64,000 bases of DNA. It comes from Sabethes cyaneus. Taxonomy: Eukaryota > Arthropoda > Insecta > Diptera > Culicidae. The stretch is taken from contig NC_071355.1 in assembly GCF_943734655.1 (NCBI RefSeq), positions 200,030,939 to 200,094,938 on the forward strand, written 5' to 3'. The translations under genes were made by a program, and so were the position numbers. The notes under the pieces are model-generated. The model had not been told where the DNA came from and searched no databases. It saw nothing but the letters and a program-made list of their open reading frames with translations. Shown in pieces: positions 22,310 to 33,369 of this stretch (its first letter is position 1; each line of letters begins with the position of its first letter).

Positions 22310-23435
22310 TTTCTTTACGATCGCATTTATTTCTCGTATAAAAAAAGTTATTCATTATTATTTGCTGAAAATACGCAATTTAAATTAGGTAATAGTTAAT
22401 AATTAGCCTTTTGAATAATTATTTTTGTAGGGATGATTCACCAAAGCCGGAGAAACGGTACTTCCCAAAGTAATAAAATTCAAGATATTGATTGGGTTCA
22501 TAGGATCTAGCTCGCCAAACAGAGCTAGAAATAAATATAAACTTTAAGAATTGGCAAAAATCAATCTTGAATTATTGCTGCTTGGATTGAGTTATTTTCA
22601 CTAATTTTCATCTAGCATTTTCTACTATATTTTAACTGTTTGCACATCCTTCATCCTGCAAACAATTAAATAACCATGCGTCCGCATTTTCTTGTGAAGC
22701 AATGAACGAGCCTTCTTATCATTACCGCAGGCGGCTTTGTTTCATAAGCGTAAGCTAATAACTGTTGAATTCAATGATTATTACTGTATCCGATAAATAT
22801 ATCACTTTACAGCTTAAGTCATTTTATATCTGGACACAAAACTACAAGGTATACAGCCCTAAAGGTTGCACGAAAGGGTGACGAAGCACTATGCCGTATA
22901 GTACTCGTTACATTGATAACATGTTTTACTCGATGAAGCATTAGTTTTTCTCAGATCATTATACCAAAGACTACTACAAACTGCTTTTCTGGCACGTGTG
23001 TTTATGAGTATCTGTAAGTATTACTGCCTCCCACTTGGCTCACTACAACAGTGAGCAGGTGCGCTACGGATACCACGCGTGAGGTATAGATCTTCGTTTG
23101 TTCCCTGTTCCTGAGCGAATTTACCAAAATGTCGTCCCAGAAGGTATATAATTATCATGGCATACAAGCTCCAAGTAATGTTTTAGCCCAAATCTAATTA
23201 TCATCCATCAATCGGCCTTTTTAAAGGCCACCAAGTAATAACTGCAGATAAAATTAAGTTTTCTCTAATTAAATGATTGGTGATGCTTTTGCATTTTGAC
23301 AATGTTTGCATGACTTGTAGCACACTAATCAACTTGAAGTAACTGACTTGAATCTGGTAAGCATGAGGAAGTTAGCTTACTTAAGGAGCAAGGACTATGA
23401 TTAATCCAAAAAAAAAAAATTAACTATTCTGGTTT
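22310..23435. other. no gene seen
   Basis: AT-rich DNA without frames above chance. CCATGCGTCC.CATTTTCTT with GAAGCAATG near 22674-22705 recurs near 29370-29398, a hint of another old dispersed repeat. Confidence 0.4.
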
Positions 23436-24580
23436 ATTATTTACAACACTGATTCGCCTCGTCAAATTTCACGAAAATGTTGATAGCACCGTTCATTGTG
23501 ATAGATTGATTTCAAGTATAATTGTCTTCCAATCAACATGTGGTAATATATCAATAGGACACCGCCTCTAGTTTCTGATAATAAATAACAGAAGTTGGCG
23601 CAAATGTTTCATCATGCGCCATGCGTGAGAGTATGCTTGAAACTATCAATGTTTCCCTGTTGAATACAACAGATCTCGTTACTTCGTAACGCATATTGTG
23701 CATTTCCGTAACAGCTGAATTTTTTGCGACAATAAATTTACTGAACACAACAACCTTATTCTCTCATGCATCTCAGTTACTTTTGTGTTTATCGCTAATC
23801 GCAATATAACGTTTGACACCTGAAGCAATAAATAGTTGTAAACATTGTTTTTATTTACTGCGTTCATGCTGCGAAATTTAATTTTTTCGAATTGAAATGT
23901 CCCAAGCATATTAGCTTCTGGCTCTCGGCTAGGCTTTTCATAAAGGCCTATAAATGTATCTTCAGGGCTCTCGGATGACTGGTAGTAAGATGCTATGGAG
24001 AGGTATAGGAAATCTTTGTTTTTTATCAAAATTAGGCAGAAGCAGGCGTCAATCTCGGTTTTTTGCTCAGCAGATGCTCATTTGACTGCAGCGCCTCAAC
24101 GAAACAGAACTCGAAAAAGTAGTGTAAAGCGAAATTGTAGATCTAATAATTATCTACATTATTGTCGAAGAAAGTATAGTTCTATCTATTGCATTTACGA
24201 CGCTATGCGATTGCTAGCCCGTTGGTAGCCAAATGAGCGCTCCTTTTGCTACCAACGGAATAGCAATCGCATAGTGCCGTAAATACAAAAGATAGAACTA
24301 TACTTTCTTCAACAATAATATAGACAATTATTAGTAATAACTACTTTTTCGAATTCGTTGAGGCGCTGCAGTCCAATGAGCACCTACTGAGCAAAAAACC
24401 GAGAATGAAGCCTGGGCAGAAGTCATGAAAATTAAGTATAACAGAGTAACTGTACCACAAATAAAATATTGTCATTGTTTGATTGTTTTTCAGGTAGGTA
24501 AACATAAATAAGTAAGAAATTTTGATTTTACTACCACTAGAAAAGCGCCATCTCTTGAAAAGCAACGGTTCGTATGGTGT
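23436..24580 (-). repeat. dispersed repeat (family K), long copy interrupted by hAT-type palindrome
   Basis: On the minus strand this matches 42062-42640. Shared blocks include GCAACGGTTCGT...GCTTTTC, the AGTAACTGTACCACAAATAAA context, TCGCTAATCGCAATATAACG and the CATGCGCCATG region. The 42-kb copy has no counterpart to 24043-24422. The left part (23436-23570) also matches 17178-17352. No coding sequence is recognisable. Confidence 0.8.
24043..24414. mobile_element. palindromic hAT-type foldback element, 372 bp
   Basis: An exact 8-bp TSD GGCAGAAG flanks it at 24035-24042 and 24415-24422. The ends are CAGGCGTCAATCTCGG and, reversed, CAGGCTTCATTCTCGG; hAT ends typically begin CAG. Almost the whole element is one inverted repeat, with arms of about 176-196 bp meeting at GAGCGCTC (24235-24242) and sharing GACTGCAGCGCCTCAACGAA and AAGAAAGTATAGTTCTATCT. 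The paralogous repeat at 42.2 kb has the uninterrupted site (one GGCAGAA). It has no ORF of note and is non-autonomous. Confidence 0.93.
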
Positions 24581-25779
24581 ATGCATCATACTAATTACTT
24601 TCGACACTCTATTCTACAGCTATTTGCATACTTGATAGAAATACAATTGAACATATGTAAAGAATTACAAGCAACTAACTGATGCAAAACAGCAAAAGAA
24701 ATGCTCAAAAACTATTCTTGGATAAGACAGCCATTGCCCATAAAATAATTTACATCATTATTATTATTATTATGTAATCTGGTTTGAATCAATGGTCATT
24801 CACCAGAATTTACATCAAATTTTGTAGTGGGAACAATGCGTTTACAATAGTTTTTATTACGGACATTGAAACTTATGGTAAATTTATTGTAAAAGTCTCT
24901 CAAAAGTCAAATTCAAATTTTGTCATCCTTTTGTTGCTTATTTTATGCTATAGAATTGGCCATATTTCATCACAATTTTACTGCATTTTTCAATTATATT
25001 TTATTTTTGCGTTTATAACGGTTACCATAAAAGGGCGATAACTTTCACTGGAGATGAAAATTGAAAATTTTTTTCGCGAAAAAATAGATTTTATTTTATT
25101 GTTAAGATACTTAACAACCCGTCATTTTTATGGTAGAATCTTCCAAAATCATGAAAGTTATGGTGGACTACAATAAGTTTGATGGTTTGTTTATAGTTTC
25201 GGACGATAAATTTTATTGTTTTTACTGTATTTTGTATCCTACTGTTACCATAATTTTTATCTTCGTGATATGGTTATTTTTTTCCGGGTGATTTTCCTCA
25301 CTTTAAGAATTGCTCCTCACGTCACATAGCATAGCATAGCATAGACAACCGTACACATCATGGGTGGCTGACATGATGTACCCGTAAGTAGACCTGTAGG
25401 TAGAGTAGAGTAGGTGTATACCTGGTCATGTCCTTACGATTGTAGAAATAGTACCTAGTTAGTTGACCACCTACTTTAAGAGGATGTGCAAAAACTCACG
25501 CAATCTTCATAGGTGTTCTTGCACCCAGTATATACGATATGAATAAAATATTAAAAATAAAATGAAATGAAGCATATATGGGAAAAATATCAATCTCACC
25601 ATCAATCCTTCGAATGAAACAAAAATTGCGTCAGTTTCCATCATCTAATATCCAATAATTAATTTAATTTTTCCTTACGATATCCATGTGCATTATTTTG
25701 GTTTGTCTTAATTGTACAATAGGAGGTGCTTGAGCTAAAACGAAACAGATAATTAAAATGACATATTATACTTACATGC
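24581..25779. other. AT-rich intergenic or intronic DNA, no gene
   Basis: Nothing protein-like. A short ATAGC tandem (25325-25343) and the word CTCCTCACGTCACAT at 25312 (compare ATCCTCACGTCACAT at 25981) suggest another repeat family whose limits I cannot set. Confidence 0.4.
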
Positions 25780-25985
25780 TACCAAGGCCGTGTGGCTCAG
25801 CCGTTTGCATCTGGGAACCACGCGGCATCGCCCCTCCTCCTATCTTAGCTCCTCCTAGCTTAGCTATTTAATAGAGTATTACTGGGTATGGCCACGTGGA
25901 GGCGCTAGATAGGAGCTTGGGCTGGTAAAAGCTATGTTGGTCGCTTTCTCGTTTGCTTTTCCCATTTCATACGCTAGAATTGATC
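25780..25985 (+). repeat. SINE-like repeat (family E), copy 2
   Basis: A possible tRNA-like start (GGCCGTGTGGCTCAGCCG, A-box-like) is followed by the family-E body TATTACTGGGTATGGCCACG then TGGAGGCGCTAG, and by TTTTCCCATTTCATACG. The same body occurs at 21.87 and 37.72 kb. The B box is not clear, so the tRNA origin is tentative. Confidence 0.55.
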
Positions 25986-26295
25986 CTCACGTCACATGCA
26001 CAAATATCCTTGTTTTTGTGCAAGACAACAGTTCCGAACAAATTCTTGCAGTATATGGATGCCATCTGGCAAAAGGAAAGGATGACCGCTTACTTTTCTA
26101 TGATATTTCACTTTCAGGACATCAAATTGAACTAGATTCAATGTTTAAAGATACAATCGGTTGAAGAAAATGGCTGGTTTTGCACTCTGGCGTCCTTACT
26201 CGAGCTGGAACGAAGAGCAAAATAATATCAAAATGTGTTATGGAAATCGAAAAACTCATATCAAAATTTGGTTTTGTTTTGGCTGACATAGTTGA

Positions 26296-26407
26296 TATTT
26301 TTTTTTTGAAACGATGATTCTACAATTGATGAAGGGACGGTAAGGGAAAAGTAATGAAGAAAGATTTTTTCGGGAATGAAGGGGAAGGGTGGAAAGGAAG
26401 GGGGGGT
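26296..26407. mobile_element. solo arm of the foldback element found at 28.3 kb
   Basis: TTTTGAAACGATGATTCTAC and the following sequence match one arm of the 28283-28610 foldback; the other arm is absent. It interrupts M1 copy 3, and an 11-bp direct repeat TGACATAGTTG (host sequence) lies on both sides (26284-26294 and 26409-26419). An uninterrupted TGACATAGTTGGT is present in both other M1 copies. Confidence 0.75.
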
Positions 26408-26639
26408 TGACATAGTTGGTAAAATAACAAAAAAGAATTTCAAAATTTTGCTCCTTTAAGGCCAAAACAATAGCTACTTGTGTTATTTGAATAACATGAC
26501 CGTATTCAGAGTTTAGAATAACATGTTTTAGTATTATTAAGGTATTGAATAACAAATGCAGTAGCATATGAGATAATAAAAAATTATTTTATAAAAATAT
26601 TTATAATCCAAAAATTTCTTTAATCATTAAAAAAAATTA

Positions 26640-27105
26640 GGCCAGTGCAAATCATATGTAAAGTTTTTGTCACCCCCCCCCCCCATTGGAAATTGGCTTG
26701 TAAAATCGGGGGGCAAAAAAATAATTTGTAGGATGAGTCAAATTTCTTTTTATAAAATCAATTGTCTGTGGGCTCTACAGTCTGAAAAACTCGAAAAATG
26801 AGTCTCCGAGTTGAATTAACGCTTCTAGCACGAAACAGAAATGGAAATTCGAACAATGAAATTTCCGAAAATCGTTTTTGTCTTTTTTCGTATATTTTTA
26901 CATAGAAAATAATAACGTATATATTATAAGCAAGAATAGAGTCGGTTTTAACGTTTAAACCTTAAATGAAAATTCTTAAAATCCATGTTTTTTTTGCTCG
27001 ATTAAAAAATTCACTTTGTTTTTTTTTCGCCCCCCCACTCCCCCCGCCCCTTTTAATGGCCGAACACCGGTGGGACAAAAATTTTATAAAATATTTGTAA
27101 CGGCC
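26640..27105. mobile_element. PIF/Harbinger-like MITE, 466 bp
   Basis: TTA is duplicated at 26637-26639 and 27106-27108. The ends are GGCCAGTGCAAAT and, reversed, GGCCGTTACAAAT, continuing into an imperfect TIR that includes TTTTTGTC. M1 copies at 6.9 and 9.47 kb show the uninterrupted site (single TTA between the A run and TGAAATATTT). A 3-bp TWA TSD is the PIF/Harbinger hallmark. The interior is non-coding, with C-rich runs (26676-26690, 27030-27052). Confidence 0.85.
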
Positions 27106-27316
27106 TTATGAAATATTTCGTATGTCATTTTAAGGTCAAAATAAGGTATGATAACAAAATCAGTTATTAAACTCATCTTACAGTCACGGTTTTAAATATC
27201 TACTCAATAACAAAATGTGTTATCAATGTATCTCCATATCTATTCAATAATAAAATATAGCATTATAACACAGTTTGATATTGTTTTTATATATTATTTT
27301 GCTCTATACGATTTTG

Positions 27317-27725
27317 CTTATTTTGCGGGTACCAAGCACAGATATCAAATTGATGTAGGTTTAACCGTCGTAAAGAATCTTCGACTGGTTGGGACGGGTT
27401 TTTTTGCAACTTGTTTGTAAAAGGAAACCACACTAAACAGATGGTGTGTTTAACTTATGTCCCTGCCTGTGAAGCAAGGTAATCACGAAGAAAATGTGTG
27501 GGGAAATTTGATCTTGAAACTTTTCGTTACTTCTCACTATTCAGTGATTGAAAATGAAAATTGTAATAAAAACCACATAACTGCTACACTTATTATGAAT
27601 CGATTGTATTCAGACTATCAAAATCCATTGATAATTGGCAAAGCTATTAGCGCTCAAAAATTTTTATTTTTTCGTGACGCTCGCATTTTTTTGATTTTTT
27701 GGAACCCCCTATCCTAAACTTTGCC
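27317..27725 (+). repeat. dispersed repeat (family R), copy 1
   Basis: CACAGATATCAAATTGATGTAGG and the following text, through GTGTTTAACT, CTTGAAACTTTTCGTTA and AATCCATTGATAATTGGCA, align with 35.81-36.15 and 38.35-38.72 kb. It abuts the truncated right TIR of M1 copy 3. It is non-coding: the 67- and 86-codon frames differ between copies. Confidence 0.75.
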
Positions 27726-27924
27726 GTAAGAGGTAGTCCTACGTCAGAAGACCATTTCTAGAACAACTATTTGTATTGTGCGATGCTTGTTCAATGTCCA
27801 ATTATCGCTGTCTAGGTTGAGTTATTTTCACTAATTTGTAGCTAACATTGTCTACTGGTGGTAGGTGGTATAATGTGCCCCCTTAAGAATAAATGGATAT
27901 ACAGGTCGGACTTGATTATCTGGG

Positions 27925-28210
27925 CACAGAACAGAAGTGGAAGTCCGAACGATTCGGCGATCAAAACTGGTAACAGAGTCTTTTTTGTTTTTATTTTTTT
28001 TTGGGAAGGTTTTCGTATAGAAGCGAATAACAGCAATATAAGCAGAACGCTCGCTGCCAATCGCATAGCAGCTTTCACATGCTTTCGTGTGCATTCGTAT
28101 GCGTTCGTGTGTTTTCGTGGAAAAAAGCGACTCGCTACCGCCAGGTTCGCTAGTATCTGTAGAAAGTAGCATGTACGTGTTTGGATTTCTACTTCCACTT
28201 CTGTTCTGTG
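27925..28210. mobile_element. TIR element, 286 bp, 7-bp TSD
   Basis: The two ends share an exact 20-bp TIR, CACAGAACAGAAGTGGAAGT. ATCTGGG is duplicated at 27918-27924 and 28211-28217. A 7-bp (possibly originally 8-bp) TSD is compatible with P-like or hAT-like elements; I do not decide. It has no transposase. The short frames in both directions are incidental. Confidence 0.85.
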
Positions 28211-28282
28211 ATCTGGGTGAAAATTTTTTTTTTCAATAGTAAACACGTTTTCAACGTTTCAAAAATCCAATTAAAAATTATT

Positions 28283-28610
28283 TTTTGAAACGATGGTTCT
28301 ACAATTGATGAATGGAGGGGAAAGAGTGGAAATGAAGAGGAGGGGGGGGGGGGGGTGGTATTAGGTAGCTACGCTTAACAAGTTGTCGTTGTGACTCCTA
28401 CGTTTTGTCCAATGCTGGAAGGTGCATGGGTCGAACCAGCATTGGACAAAAAATAGGAGTTACAACGACAACTTGTTAAGCGTAGCTACCTATCACCCCC
28501 CCCCCCCCCACCTTCCTTTCCACTGTTTCCCCTCCATTCCCAAAAAAAAATCCTTCTTCATTACTTTCCCTTACCGTCCCTTCATCAATTGTAGAACCAT
28601 CGTTTCAAAA
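28283..28610. mobile_element. foldback element, 328 bp, long inverted arms
   Basis: The left arm begins TTTTGAAACGATGGTTCTAC, and the right arm ends with its reverse complement. The arms continue through a poly-G/poly-C tract and GGTAGCTACGCTTAACAAGT to a centre at about 28435. ATTATT lies on both sides (28277-28282, 28611-28616). Arms of about 150 bp with opposing G and C homopolymers would form a very stable hairpin. A solo arm is at 26296-26407. Confidence 0.88.
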
Positions 28611-29310
28611 ATTATTAATATATGCCAGACCGCATTTCAAGGTCATGACTAAAATCACGAGGTTTGGTCAATTAAAATTTTTTTTTTCACCCATCGAGTC
28701 CGACCGGTATCTCTATCGTTCTTCCCAAAACTAACATTGCAACTACGGATGTAGCATTTGAGTTGACAGTCAATTACAATTATTGATTTCAAATAGAATC
28801 GTAGAATAAAACTGCCAGGAATTATTTGATAACAGCGTCTAAATTCTGGGTATTTCTTTTACGCAGGGTAATTTGCCCCACCAGCAGTATAATGCGTTCC
28901 ATGCGGTAATTTGAGGATTTCTACCATTGTTATACCTGCTATATTTTGTAGAAAGTAAAATTATTTCAGTTGTTTTCAAAATATTGAATAAAATAAATCT
29001 CCTTAGTTTCGACCTTCTTTTTTTCTGCATGGGGCTTATTAAACTGCAGTTGGATGTTTTTAATAAATTACTGGAGATTGGACGTTTTCAATGAATTATT
29101 CCTACCACGTCTGTTCTACAAGGTAAACTGAAGTAAATAATGGCAATTGACTGAACCTATTTACAGCGTCTAATAACTGCCATGCTTGCTTAGTTGGTTC
29201 TGTCAAATACTAAGAGGTTTGGTTAGATTTGCATTTTAATTTGCGCTAGTTTAGAAAAAACGAAGTGGGGCAAATTGCTTTACCGGGGCACATTATACAA
29301 CTTTCGCCTA

Positions 29311-31900
29311 TTATAATTGTTTGATTATCAGAGAGTGCAAATTGATCATGCTGCAATCGATCAAGTAACCATGCGTCCCCATTTTCTTAGGAAGCAATGG
29401 AGGCGTCTTCTTATGACTATTGCAGCAAAATGAGCGTCATAGCATGGGTACTCCGGCAGTTGCTCAAGTTAATGTTACAATCACGTCGTATACGAAGTAC
29501 CATGGAGACTTTCGAGTTCCAAAAATCTTTTTTAATTCCAAATAACAAAAACTTTCCAAAAAAGTGAGCAGTAACCATTCATCACTTCATTCTCAATTTC
29601 TGCAGCAAAACCCTTGCTGACCAGTGTTATCGAACCCCTCGTTCTGACGAAACCTAGCTGCGTCTCTTTTGCTGGTACACTTGGCCAACAATGTTTGAAC
29701 CTACTTACTGCCAGCTTAGGCCTCATCGTAAACGGTTGTGTCTTTGCAGGTTTTTTTCTTCTCTCTATTGAAAAAAATAAACTCTCACGACTACCATGCA
29801 AGAGACGTCAACAGCAGCAAGACTTTTAGTGCCGATCCCTGGCATTAGGTACGGGCTTGAAGAGTCCATTCATGCTCTCAGCAGCAGCAGCAGCAGCAGC
29901 CGGCTGCGACTATGGCTTTTGCTGCCATGAATGTCGAGCCATACAATAGTAATAGGAGAGGAAGCTCGACCAAAATACAAAGAGCTAGGCTTTTCACGAG
30001 TATAGTCGTAGCCGTCCGTTTGCGGTTTTCCGTTCCATCGTGAAAATAGGCGCTTTTCAAAAACCCGAGACCCAAGTTGAATATGCATATATATGTAGGT
30101 ATCTGCAAGCGAATTTTCTATCAGCTCAATACAGCTAGTTGCGGACTCGCGTTACTCTCGCCTGGTTTTGCCGTTCGACGACGACGACGACGACGACGAT
30201 GATGTGATGAGCGGTGAATGAGGTCCGCGAAGAGCTCGCACGAACCCGCAATCGTAGCAGCTGAAGAGCCCCCCGAACAGGGGGCTTTGATTTGCGCTAG
30301 AAAAATCGCCTCACCAGGGTTACAGCTTCGTGGGTTCATTTCGAGACATGTTTAAACAAATGGCAATCAATACGTATAATTAGTCTTTACGTCAAGAAAG
30401 ATTCGATGTAAAATTTACAATAGCCTGGAACGATATCGGTTTCGGGCGCCAACTTCAAACCTGTCACTGCTGAGGAGAATTGTTAGTTAGGAAGAAGCAC
30501 AGCGAAAAAAAATATATTTACATTGGTGAACAACGTTCCGCATCGTGCGGACGCTCCACATTGCAGATTGAACCTACACAGCGTCGTCGGTAGTAGCCTG
30601 CAATTTACTTCGTTTTTTTTTTGAGAAATAAAACGGTTTTCCTCTACGGCCTCCGGCCGTTACCAAGAAGCAGTCGGTGGTCGTTCGTCGGCATCAGGTG
30701 GGAAGTGGGTGAAATAGCAGCGTCGATTCCGCTAGCCTGCAAGCTCTGCAAAAGCGAAAGTAGTCTCGAACAAGCGATCTCACCGACTGGTACGGTGTGT
30801 GGTATCTTTATAGCCCCGGTGAGCTCGGTGTTTTTATCCGAAGCACGACTCCAGAATCCGGATAGAAATCGAAGGAGTGAAAGGAATCGCGCTTACCATC
30901 GAGAATTAGTTTGACCCTGTTGGATTTAGTAGTGGCTGGAAAACCACGTTGAAGGCGTCAAACCAGTGCATTCAGTGCTCATATATGGTTAATTTTGTGT
31001 TGTTAATGGTGTCGATGATCAAGTTCTAACCTCTGAACAACTTGCATGATCTCAATCGTCTACTTCCTCAATCTGCGAAAATTGGCTCAATTGGGCAAAC
31101 GAGAGGAATCGAATGGAGTGAAAAAGTGTACCTAAAACCTAGTTTCCTCGCCAACAGCAGAAGGATGATCCGCGCGTTGGTCGTGTGACTTGCTGATTCC
31201 TATAACTTGTCGAAGAAACTATAATTGACCATCCAGCGATTAGTACCGCAGAAACCTTAATCAGTTTTGTGTTACTGGTGTTCCTTTGCACGCCACCTTC
31301 CGTGCCCCGGGGCGTTTGTGATAAATGAAGTGAAACTTAATCGGCGTGTTTCAGTATGGAGAATGAAATTCGTTTGAAAAGGGTTATTACTTCCTTATGA
31401 AGTAATTTCTGCCAACTGAATCCGTTCCGTACAAGCTGTTGTTGTTTCGCTTGCTGCTGTGCTTCCTTTTGCGCGCGAGTTTTTTTTTTTGCAAACGACG
31501 ACGCTGAACAAAATAGCTATAATAATAAAATATTAATCACTAAACGGCGGATTGATATTAAACAAACATCGGATCGGACCAGTGACGGGGCCGTTTTCGA
31601 GATCTGCTCTCTCCGGATGCAATGATGCTACTGGCTGGTTTTAGAATTGGTAATTATGAATTCATTACATGCGACAATTTTGCTTGTTTATGGTTCTAGC
31701 TATTATGTGTTTTTATTATGTCTCGTCCAATCTTTACAAGGTGATTAAACTCGAGATGACAGGCGGTGCAACGTGACATCACCCGGTGGGAACGAGTTGT
31801 GGAATACTTTACTATCGTTTTATACACTGACAACTGGAACAAACCATTAGAACGCAAATTACCGCAGCCGATTGCCTACTTCTAACAAGTTCAAATTTGT
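29311..31900. other. single-copy looking, GC-richer; possible promoter or UTR region
   Basis: No repeat copies were recognised. CAG-type (29879-29901) and CGA-type (30176-30199) trinucleotide runs occur. The sequence from about 30.5 to 31.65 kb is GC-richer, with stretches resembling insect 5'-UTR or conserved non-coding DNA and several moderate GTGAGN donors, but no core-promoter set or coding exon that I can defend. It could hold upstream non-coding exons of the gene suggested at 41.3 kb. Confidence 0.4.
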
Positions 31901-31904
31901 ACAA

Positions 31905-32015
31905 GTTCCCAGCTAGCAATTTGAGTTTCATTGTACTCTTACTGTGGTTTTAATGACCAATTTTGGTCATAAAAACTGTTACAAGTGTGTAATAAAACCT
32001 AATTACACTTACACT
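31905..32015 (+). repeat. short dispersed repeat, pairs with 63.6 kb
   Basis: CCCAGCTAGCAATTTGAGTT and GTGGTTTTAATGACCAATTT match CCCAAGCAGCAATTTAAGTT and GTGGTTTTCATGACCAATTT at 63616-63680. Within it, ATGACCAA/TTGGTCAT forms a small hairpin. Its nature is unknown; a MITE end is possible. Confidence 0.5.
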
Positions 32016-32049
32016 GACACTCAATCAGTTTTTAGAAGCTTATAACTTG

Positions 32050-33369
32050 AAAGGTTTGGAGGTCGGAGTTGATTGATTTGAGCTTATTGATTATATATTG
32101 CAGCTTTCAAGATAACTTACAGCAGATACACACAGATGTTTGCCCATCAAGTATTGTCGAGCCTGAAAAAAAACTAATATATTTTCCTTTGATACATGAG
32201 CCGGTTTCGTTGACTTTTGCTATTGGCCGTTATTTTACCCCTGGCAGTAATGGTAGCAATTTATTTGATAGAAAAATAGACACTATAGTGTAGTTAACAT
32301 TTTTTCGAATAATCATCTATTCATCTATTGAAAAATAAAAACGACTTTTATGGCCCTATTGACGATTCGACTGTATTCTATTCCTTTCAGAGGGATTGGG
32401 CGAAATCTGTTCGCTGTTGTTGAGACATTATTTTCAAAAAGGCCTCAACGTGTGTGCAGTCGCATCGTTGTAAACAGTCTGAAATCCACTCTAATCTTCT
32501 GTGATCAAGCGATGTTTTGCACTTTAATTTCACTTTTTAAACGACCAAGCCTTTATTACATTCATCTGGTGAATGCTATAAAATTGTACTGAACAAAATT
32601 TGAACGAGCTATCTGAATGCTATCAGAAAGTTAGCGCTGCTAATGACGTAATTATTTTTTAAAATAATGATACTCAGATTTGCTTTCATCCAGCTGATTC
32701 AAATAATCAGTTAATGTCTACTATATAACTATATCAGACTTGTGCGAATTGTTTCTGAATAGGTAATTTAAACTGCATTATGTTGTTATCGCTCACTGAA
32801 GGTTGTTACTTTGTTTTTCTTAAATAACGGATTTCTATAGAAAGAAAGCAGATCGACGTATTTGAAATGAAAACCATAAACTAAGGCGTATTTTCTACCC
32901 AATAATACATGATTTCGAACTTATTGCGCAACATTTTCCGTGAATATAGTATGAAATAGCAACTGAAAGTTAACGCTCTGTTGGCAGTCAGCACAGAGAC
33001 AGCAAAAAAGAACATTAAAAATGTTTAACAAGTGACGCAAATTATCACTCATTTTAAACTGAATACATATTGCTAGCTAAATAAGTATTATTTTTAAAAT
33101 AATCATTTAGTTGAGCATTATTAGATACAACGGTTTTGAACGAAAATTGTTCTTCTGGTTTAAACAACATATTTTTCTAACTGACAATTTTATTGTTTGT
33201 ATGACTATTATGTGGTGAGTGTTTACGTCGAATCCTTAAATAATAAAAAAAACTTTTTTTCTTAATAATGTTTATTACAAAATTTATAATTTATACCGCA
33301 TAAGTCTGTAGTCTGAGTTTTAAAATGTGAAACAAGTGGCTATTTCAGAGTTATGTACAAAACACGGAG
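32050..33369. other. AT-rich DNA, no gene
   Basis: A 74-codon frame at 32069-32293 ends in FDRKIDTIV and faintly resembles the frame end at the start of both 2.37-kb duplicate units (KIDRKIGSI). This is too weak to call homology. The rest is AT-rich without features. Confidence 0.4.

Larger units (their letters stand above)
26199..27306. mobile_element. MITE family M1, copy 3, with two nested insertions
   Basis: The left end CTCGAGCTGGAACGAAGAGC is preceded by TA, and the right TIR is cut at ATTATTTTGCTCT. The M1 body matches 6561-7060 throughout (CAAAATTTGG, TGCTCCTTTAAGGCC, TAGCATTATAACACAGTTTG). It is interrupted at 26296-26407 and at 26640-27105 by other elements. It is the most diverged of the three M1 copies and the oldest in position, being the host of two later arrivals. 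Confidence 0.88.
27902..28707. mobile_element. middle TA-flanked TIR element holding two others
   Basis: The ends are CAGGTCGGACTTGAT and, reversed, CCGGTCGGACTCGAT, then GGGTGAAAA on both sides once the inner insertion is discounted. TA flanks at 27900-27901 and 28708-28709. About 180 bp of its own sequence remains; the rest is the two insertions. Confidence 0.65.
27855..29308. mobile_element. outer TIR element with nested insertions
   Basis: GTATAATGTGCCCC near the left end and its reverse complement near the right end, with TA next to each presumed tip, define an element of about 1.45 kb that holds the three elements listed next. GGTAATTTGCCCCAC (28867) and GTGGGGCAAATTGC (29266) are matching subterminal words. 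The outermost TIR bases agree only partly, so the exact tips are uncertain. Confidence 0.5.

Noticed and set aside
32069..32293. 74-codon frame resembling the frame ends at 5.6 and 8.0 kb
   Set aside because: Only a few residues around DRKI are shared; not enough for homology.
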